This document shows positions 52,793-60,000 of a DNA stretch of 60,000 bases, piece by piece (positions within the stretch are counted from its first letter, which is position 1; each line of letters starts with the position of its first letter). A program made the position numbers and the translations under genes. Source of the DNA: Membranipora membranacea (lineage: Eukaryota > Bryozoa > Gymnolaemata > Cheilostomatida > Membraniporidae); the NCBI GenBank assembly GCA_914767715.1, contig OU612068.1, positions 3,660,001 through 3,720,000 on the forward strand. Reading direction: 5' to 3'. The notes beneath the pieces were generated by a model that was not told where the DNA came from, made no database searches, and saw nothing but the letters and a program-made list of their open reading frames with translations.

Positions 52793-55700
52793 ATGAATGT
52801 GAGGAGGTGTCTGCTGACTTTGGCATTGTGCCAGTTTTGCTTCGATATTGTGCTGTCTCAAGTCGATGATACCACAGCAGGTGAAGGTGAATTATTAGAT
52901 ACAACTACACCTTCACCTACAACTACTAATACAACTACACATACTACTGCAACTGCTGGTATGTGTTACATTGATATTATAATCGGATAAAATATAAGAT
53001 CAGACATACTATAATATGTATTATACTTGTATCTATAATAAGCTGAAATTTTGGGGTAATCCTCAAAATCCTCAGAATTTGAGATGAGGACTGTTAAGAA
53101 CTTGAATTGACTGTAATTATCAGTATTGAACAGAGCGATCTTTAGCCAGGGTCATTACAGCCAACCAAACATTATCTTGTCTTCTGCTCTTACCATATAG
53201 AAAAGGCTCTAGTCACAAATTCCAACAGCGATCCATCTAGGTTTGAATTAGTCATGCACACTGCTTGCAGATCGACACTGTGATTAGGTTCTCTCTGAAC
53301 CGTAGCAACAATGCCACAAACTGGCCCAATTGACCTTTTTACACTTTAAATATAGATGTTAACTTTCATCCAGTTCGGGAGGGTCTTTTCAGTTTGAGAA
53401 CTCAAGCGGATTCGTATTAATAAAAATGATGTAGTGCAAAGATAACCGACCTGAATTGATTGGTGCACATGTGGAAAGTGATGTCATGAGTATAATGATG
53501 ATGTTTATAGGTGATGCTGTCACTACTAAAGGTCCTACTACTGATAATTTTTATTTGGGATCAAGTTACTCAGACAAGAGACCATTCACACATAAAAAAT
53601 GGTAAAATAATCTAGTGAGTTTGTTAAATGTGATATTATCACGAAAGGCTGTTCTATTGAAAGATTTGTTGTCAGTATTGAGGTAGTGATGACATGGATG
53701 ATTGTCATTTTGATGAGAGTTTAGCTACAAAACGAAAACATGAGAGCAGGAGAGGTATATTCAGTTCATCAAGTTTTAGAATAGAGAGTCTTGAATGCTC
53801 TTGAATGAGTATAGCTCTTGAATGCATGCCAATTACTTGACAACAAAACTTGGCAGGTCCATGCAATGATAATCTATATTTGCCATTTCAATAATTACGT
53901 TTAGAAGGCATAAATACAAGTTGGAACCATTTTTATTTTCTACTCACATCAAACTTAGCCTGGGCAGGCCCACCCATCAACGACAGCCTGCCCAGGCTAC
54001 ATCTAACTTACTGTTTTGTGTAGGTGTAGGTTATATTTGGTAAACCTCAACAAAACAGAAATCTTTTGTAAATTTTACTGGCATCTTAATAATATCAGTG
54101 CCATAAAGTACCACAAAAAGCTCCAAATAGTTAGATAGATTGAATACCCTAGAGGAATTAATGTTAACAGATAGAGTACAGCCTATAGCTAGTTTGGGGG
54201 TGATTAACTGCTTACTCTGCAACTGCATTCTGTGATGGTTATATTTATGTGATTGAGTTTGGTTTACATCACATAAAAAAAAATTTTTGAATCAATATTT
54301 TGAAGATGAAAATGAAACAACCACAAAGGCAACTACAACCACAGAGGTCACATCAACCACAACATCGACATCGACAACAGCCGCATCAACATCAATCGCA
54401 AGAACCACAACCTCAACAACAACCACGACACCAACCACAACATCAGCCCCAGCGCCAACCACAACAACGCAAACCACAACAACAACAACACCCACAACCA
54501 CACCACCAATCACAACACCAACGAGTGAGTGAATGAGTCATAGTATAAATCTATGAGCTTCTATCCTGGTTTAGCTTAATTTTTGGTTATCAGCATTGGT
54601 TGATGTAAAAGTTACTGAGGAGTAAACTTCTTGACCTATCTCACTGATATAGTATATAATGAATACACTTTCTCCGTTTCAGCAACAGAGATGTTCAGAA
54701 CCAATTGCTTTTCTTGAATGATTTTCAAGTTTGTTCTTCTTGGTACCAACCAGGCAAACCTCCCAGCTTTATTTCCTAGTTCTTCAAACAAAGTTATACT
54801 CCTGAATGCTCTCATCTTTACTTATGTGAGGATTGATAATGGAAGTTATCACTGAAAGTTGATCAATAACTTCAAAAGCTCCAACACAGCTTGGGTTGTT
54901 CCTTATTTCTGTGCTGACACTATGTTCCTACTAAACTTTAACAACGCAATTTTTTTTGGAGACTTATAAGGCTAATTGAATGATCAAAGGAGAGATGAAT
55001 GAAGCGAAAGTGACAGTTTGGCTGCAAAACTGTTCTAACTTGAAGACTTTCTGGTCCTCTATAAGCACTTTCATGTGACTGGAATTTCACATGGGAATGT
55101 AGCTTAGAATTGTGAGCTCTCTTCTTTAAATAGACTCAACTCTACGCCCTCTGTCATCTATCCGTGCTGCAAGATTTGTGTTACTTTGTGATTGCTATTT
55201 TTAAATGCTTTCCATTTCAAGCAACTGGCCAAACAGATGACACAACAATATCCGTCATGTTGCCTACAACGGCCAAATACATACAATTGTATACTAAAGA
55301 ATCTTCTTCACAATCAAGCAGCACAGAATACATGACAGTCACAACGGCAAGAGCCTCATCACAGTCACCGAGCATTATAAGTACTAAACAGACCACAACC
55401 TCCACAACAAATCAACCAACATCAGAGAGTGCTGTACAAATTACCCTATATAAAACCACTGCCAAAAGAGAAGGTATGACACCAGATAACATAAAATTTG
55501 TAGGAAACACTTTTATTTCATCAAAGGATAACTTTCGATATTCATAGTTGAGTTATAAATGGTTAGCTTATAGCTGGTACAGATTAGGTTCAACTTATAC
55601 CCATAGTTATAAAAGGGGAAATATTAGAATGAGAAAAAAGTATCTGAACAGGAATATTAGCAAGTTATCCAGAAATTCTAAATTATTCAATCTAATTTCT

Positions 55701-57816
55701 TCCTTTCATTTCATCCGCAGTATCAGATGAGCTAACTACAGAAGCAACAAAACAGACCAAACCAAAATTGGACCAGGATGACATCAAAAACATCAATGTC
55801 ACTTTCACAATATTTTCGGACTACTCTACCATGGTTGGCTCCGATATCGATGCTGCTAAAGCTGATGTGAGAGAATGGCTCTCCGATACGATGCATGTTG
55901 ACGAGGAGAGAATTACAGAAATAATTCTGATGCCCGGTAATTTTATCGATTAATTTTTCATTGTTTGCTCTACAATATCTTTATTAATGAGCAACAAACA
56001 GCTAAACATATTTCATCATCATCATCAAAATCATAATCACGATAACAAATACAGCATCTGGTCTGAATGCAAATGAATAAGGTGACATGGCGTTGTACGT
56101 ACAGAGATTAGATGCTAGTGATACAAAACACGAATTGTGGGTGAATATTTAGCATTTTGAGAATATCTGTAACAAAGCTGATGAAGAGTTTTCTAACTTC
56201 CGTCAATGCAACTCATCAAATCATTATCATGAATTCTAGAGATATCAACAATCTTGTGACATCAGTGTTTGTTTCCAGGTAGTGTTATCGTGGTGTTCAC
56301 GCTGAAGCCTGCTAGTGCTGCCTCAGAAACAGTAAACAATGAGGCAACACTTCTGCTGAGAAGCAAAGTTGAATCGGGTGATATTATCACTGTGAGAAAT
56401 ATTAGTTCCAAGCTGGATGACAAAAGTTTAAGAATTGATGGAGCTTTAGAACCCACAATTGCTGCCGTTACAACTTCTAAAGACGCCATAACTAAAATCA
56501 CAACTTCTCGAGTCAAATCTGTATCACATGAGGCTTGTAAGTTGCGCATTATGAGATCCCTTTAGCATGTTGCATGCATGAAGTTACTCTAAATACAGGC
56601 TAAAATGGAAGCAACTTGATCTTAACAATTGGCAATTTCCCTCACTCTTTGTTGAGCTGTTTGCTCCATGGATGATGGCAGCACATTCATCCAATGAAGG
56701 TTGGAGAGACACAAGTTAATTTTAGATCTGCTAGAGCTTTTAAAACGCAATGCCATGTTTCTTCTCTGTGGCAAGATGAGACCCTCTTGGAATTTCACCT
56801 CTGTAAAACCGATTGCACTATGGAAGTCAGCACCTTCACCTAGTGGAAGTCGGAAAGACACGTATTAGTTACTGATCTGTTCGGTTGCACTCAAAGCTTT
56901 GTTAGTTGTCTTCGACTCTTAAAAATGAATTAAATATGTTTTGGTTTTTTATTTCTTTAAGACTTGGAGGATTCCTCTAAGTCATCGCAGATTACTGAGA
57001 TATCCGGAGCCGATCAGATCACACCTGAACCACCGCTACTACAATTACATATGCCATATAGCGCAGGTATGTATAGTTCAGCAAACATATCTATGTCGTG
57101 CATTAAATGAGTGGATGAACATTAAATATCGCAGAAAGAATTTGTTAGCTCAAAAAATTTTGGCAAAGACAATAATATGTCATCAGAATCAAATCATATA
57201 TATGTTTGCACCTGCTATCCCGGTTCATGGGTTACTATGCAATGATAGTGCTGAAGGTAGGCTGTGGAGGGTGAGAGAGCACAATCGGTGATTGAGGCTG
57301 CCTCAGACATTGTGGTTGGAATGCCACTCTGGCTATGCTCTCGTAGTATTGGAATAATGCAAACTCAAGTGATGCTATTGTTTGTTCCAGCCTCTTGCAC
57401 CCTCGGGCTTACATCCTTTCTATAGTGTGAGGTCTTAACCCAATCCTTCAATGTAATTTGAAACAGGTTAAATGTAGTCTGAGCCCCCCCCCCCCCCCCC
57501 AGACTCTTGCCGCTGGCCCGGTGAGGTTAAATGCAAAGAGACTAATAGGCAAATCTCACATATCAAGAAATATATTTTTCTCACCTGTCATTTTTCAGAT
57601 ATCGGTACCAGTAACTTACTGTTTGGACTCTGTTACACACTTGTCACTCTGCTGTCTGTTGCTGTAGTGGCGGCAGCTGCTTACCTGTTTTATAATGTGA
57701 CCTCATCACCTATCCGAGACAGAAAGCGGATAGGACCTAGCAGTACCCGACCAAAAAGATATTTTTATGACTCAAACATCGAACAAACTGCTGTGAAAAT
57801 ACCAGTTTTGGAATAA
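52793..57816 (+). CDS. Mucin-like type I membrane protein with a possible SEA-like domain
   Basis: Exons: 52793-52958, 54306-54524, 55222-55473, 55721-55936, 56279-56536, 56962-57066, 57599-57816. All junctions are phase 1 GT-AG and close to 477 residues. The ATG at 52793 is preferred over an in-frame upstream TTG. Residues 1-25 are a signal peptide (MNVRRCLLTLALCQFCFDIV). About 40-212 is Thr/Ser/Pro-rich, with a (ACA)n-like exon encoding TTT runs typical of O-glycosylated mucin stalks. About 230-330 (NINVTFTIFSDYSTMVGSDI ... GSVIVVFTLKP ... GDIITVRNISS) has the strand-helix pattern and length of a SEA/ferredoxin-like module; that assignment is an inference. One membrane segment lies at about 411-435 (LVTLLSVAVVAAAAYLF), followed by a basic tail of about 40 residues (RDRKRIG, RPKRYFYD). 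A further Thr-rich stretch at 53511-53590 could be an alternative exon. AATAAA overlaps the stop. Confidence 0.75.
53956..53999. repeat. Small hairpin bordered by TA in mucin-like gene intron 1
   Basis: TAGCCTGGGCAGGC and its exact complement, 16 bp apart. The TA at each end would fit a Tc1/mariner-type target duplication, but the unit is very short. Confidence 0.5.
57483..57500 (+). repeat. Poly-C tract
   Basis: A run of about 17-18 C in intron 7 of the mucin-like gene; similar C tracts occur at about 57960-57978. Length calls in such runs are error-prone. Confidence 0.8.
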
Positions 57817-58843
57817 AAATGTAGCCAGCAGTCATTTTTTTATTGTTATGTGATTTCATTGAGTTTCGAAGAAATTAAAATGATACTAAGTATGGAATAT
57901 AATCTGTATTGTTTTGTTCAGTTCAGTCAACCGCAGGTACCATCTCATCAACAATGTATCCCCCCCCCCCCCATCCCCCCTACAAAATCACCATCATTTT
58001 GAGATACATTGCTTGCAAAAGATGAATTGGTAAATTGTCTGAAGTTGTCTTCTTGTATTCAGTGAGGAGACAATAAGTGAACAGGCAGAAATCATTATTT
58101 GCTCTACCCCTAGTCTAAGTGCTCAGACGGCTCCAATGCCACTAACTCGCATTGGAGCCGTCCGTCTGAGCACTTAGACTACTCTATTTCCTACTGAGCA
58201 GGGTTGTAGACATTGCCGAAAGCTGAAGTGACCGTTATATTAAAGTTGAATGAACTGCATAAATTCACTGCTACAAAAAACTGTCTGCCTACTACAGTGT
58301 GTATTATAATTGAAACTGAAGGGTGAGAGCCTTCGTTTTTCAGTCTGTGTTCTTTGTTTATTATTTATTATCGATGAGAAGCAGTTCTGTAACCAAAAAC
58401 ATAATCTGCACAGCATAATGTATCGGCCTAGTGGAATAAGCCATCGAAGAAAACATATAAAAATCAAAATAATATTTACTTTAAATCTAGAGAAAAACCG
58501 ATACTTGAGCAGAGCTAGAACTCGATCCTACACAAAAGTACTCCTTGCCACTCAACAGAGAAAATGTGCAATCTGCGTACACTTCCAAAGGACAAAGGAA
58601 ACAACGACACGGTTATCAATTATTAATTTTGTGGACAAAAGCAGCACAAAATCAATCAGCTACACTTTGAATATCCTAATAATCCATAAAAGGTCATGAG
58701 GGCGCTTGATTTCACTTCAGTCGTGTCCTTACAACCAATGATCGTATTAGCCAATAAATGTTATTTCAAATATCTGCTCAGCACGCCAAAAGGTATCACA
58801 TTACCAAGTTTGCGTTCGAGAGGACCTGCGCTTTGTGCCAGCA
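57817..58843. other. Spacer between the mucin-like gene and gene D
   Basis: No gene was recognised. It contains the TA-bordered hairpin at 58111-58181. The TATA/CCTGAAACC promoter block of A, B and C is not present upstream of gene D. Confidence 0.5.
58111..58181. mobile_element. TA-bordered hairpin MITE
   Basis: TAGTCTAAGTGCTCAGACGG, continuing to CCAATG, pairs with the right arm ending CACTTAGACTA; a 4-nt insertion (CGTC) lies in the right arm. TA at both ends is compatible with a Tc1/mariner-type target site. Confidence 0.65.
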
Positions 58844-60000
58844 ATGGATAGGAGTATTAATTTGTGTTTGTTTTTCTCTGTATTTTTCTTTCTTTATTAC
58901 GGCAGCTATGCCACCACAACAGAGGATAACATTCTGGGTGAGTTTCTGTCTAATTTTACCCGTATAAATTCTGAATTATGATCCATGCCAATGTGAGGTA
59001 AGATCGTAAGATTGGGTGGTTTGGCGGAACACCAAAAATCATTCATGTGCAATCCTATTGCCCGTCGTCACACCTCATATTTCTATTGTAACGGTTTTAT
59101 TTTCCTCTTATTGTATTGTTTTGTTTTAAATTCAAGCATTTTTTTAAATATCAGCTTCCTTAGGTGAATTGCTCCAACCATACCCGATCGATTAAATAAT
59201 TTTCGATGAATACTGATTAATCTGTGGGTACTTAGATGAGGAATATAAAGCTGAAAAAATATTTTATATCCAACTATCTCCTGCATACATCAAGGTCATT
59301 TATGTTTAATAATTTTTCCCTGTATCCTTGGTAAAAAACGACAAAGCTCAATATGACATACGTTTCTTCAAACTTAGAATTTGGTTTTTTTTTTCCGAAC
59401 ACAATATTTAATTTATTAATCATTCCTTTAAATCTTTGTTTGTATCATTTTTCTTTTTTGCCATTTATGTCACATCTTGAAAAACATTAGTAATAATGAA
59501 TTGTTGTTGACAATAACAGTGTATATATATATACATATAAATAATTTTTTACAGAGATTGGAAAGTGTCTTCTGTCAAAATTCAGCGGCAGCATAGAATC
59601 AGAGAGGACATTTTATTCTGGCAGCAGCTCAATCATAGAGACAAAAGAGACGAGATCTCTCCTGGATTGTGTTGATCAGTGTATGAGTCTGAATAAATGC
59701 TATGGAACTTTGTATTCAGAGCAAGGCAGACATGATAACCACAACAGAGGTACTAGTATTTTGGCAATAAGAAAATGTAGTCTTCTGGTTAGCATATCTT
59801 TTCACTCACATTTACTAACATTGAAGACATTTTTTTGACTTGAAATAATATATTCTGTGCCAAGAGGATTAGTACTCCGCTTTCTGATCATTTAAAGCTA
59901 TTCTAATTTATAACCTCGGGGAGTGTGGTACATTTTTACATATATACATCTACAACGTAAAATTTCTATAAACGCAGAGCTGTTAATTTTCCCTGTGACC
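58844..60000 (+). CDS. Gene D: PAN/CTHRC1-like paralog, exons 1-2 only (runs off the window)
   Basis: Exon 1 (58844-58937) encodes a diverged signal peptide (MDRSINLCLFFSVFFFLYYG) followed by YATTTEDNILG, aligning with the end of exon 1 in A, B and C. Exon 2 (59555-59749, 195 bp, phase 1 at both ends) encodes the first half of the PAN/apple-like module (LLDCVDQCMSLNKCYGTLYS). Compared with B and C it carries several substitutions in the Cys-flanked stretch (LNKC for LRRC, EQGRHDN for ETGRHDS). Exon 3 onward is outside the window. It lies 1 kb downstream of the mucin-like gene in the same orientation. Confidence 0.82.

Noticed and set aside
53511-53590. Additional Thr-rich exon of the mucin-like gene (GDAVTTKGPTTDN)
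   Set aside because: The acceptor is plausible, but no good phase-1 donor was found; omitted from the model and left as a possible alternative exon.
54292-54513. Valine-rich minus-strand frame
   Set aside because: It is the complement of the Thr-rich (ACA/CAA) exon of the mucin-like gene.

Overview
The window reads as invertebrate metazoan nuclear DNA. It is AT-rich and dominated by multi-exon genes with GT-AG introns of roughly 0.1-3 kb. It carries many transposable elements of animal type: BEL/Pao, LINE, R2-like, PIF/Harbinger-like, tRNA-derived SINEs and palindromic MITEs. The gene families (secreted PAN plus CTHRC1-like proteins, a mucin-like membrane protein, a fibrinogen-related fragment) suggest a sponge, cnidarian or other marine invertebrate. 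I cannot fix the phylum from the sequence alone.

The core of the window is a cluster of four paralogous genes, called A to D here. A (5554-13240, minus) and B (15294-27842, plus) are divergently arranged around a 2-kb spacer. C (40226-50094, plus) follows, and D (58844 to the window edge, plus) begins the next copy. B and C have complete 14-exon models of 642 and 645 residues in which every splice phase closes. A shows exons 1-12 only, and D exons 1-2 only. Each complete protein has a signal peptide, a PAN/apple-like module, a short Cys-rich segment and three tandem domains resembling the C-terminal globular domain of CTHRC1. Intron positions and phases recur between the three domains, so the repeat arose by intragenic triplication. 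In A, B and C the 5' splice site of intron 4 is tandemly duplicated with a 32-nt offset. Use of the distal site would add ten codons and then a stop.

Region by region: 1-4173 is the intact 3' part of a BEL/Pao pol ORF, apparently inserted in intron 12 of gene A. 5.5-13.2 kb is gene A, and 13.2-15.3 kb the divergent spacer with a 31-copy heptamer array. 15.3-27.8 kb is gene B, with introns carrying a SINE, a LINE endonuclease relic, MITE clusters and a Harbinger-like element. 27.8-37.8 kb is a transposon-rich spacer that includes a solitary antisense copy of exon 10, a LINE reverse-transcriptase relic, a long-TIR element and an R2-like endonuclease fragment. 37.8-38.7 kb holds exons of a fibrinogen-related domain, probably degenerate. 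40.2-50.1 kb is gene C. 52.8-57.8 kb is a seven-exon gene for a mucin-like single-pass membrane protein. 58.8 kb onward is gene D.

The products are all predicted to be secreted or at the cell surface. A role in extracellular matrix, mucus or surface recognition is an inference from domain content; the window shows no direct functional evidence.
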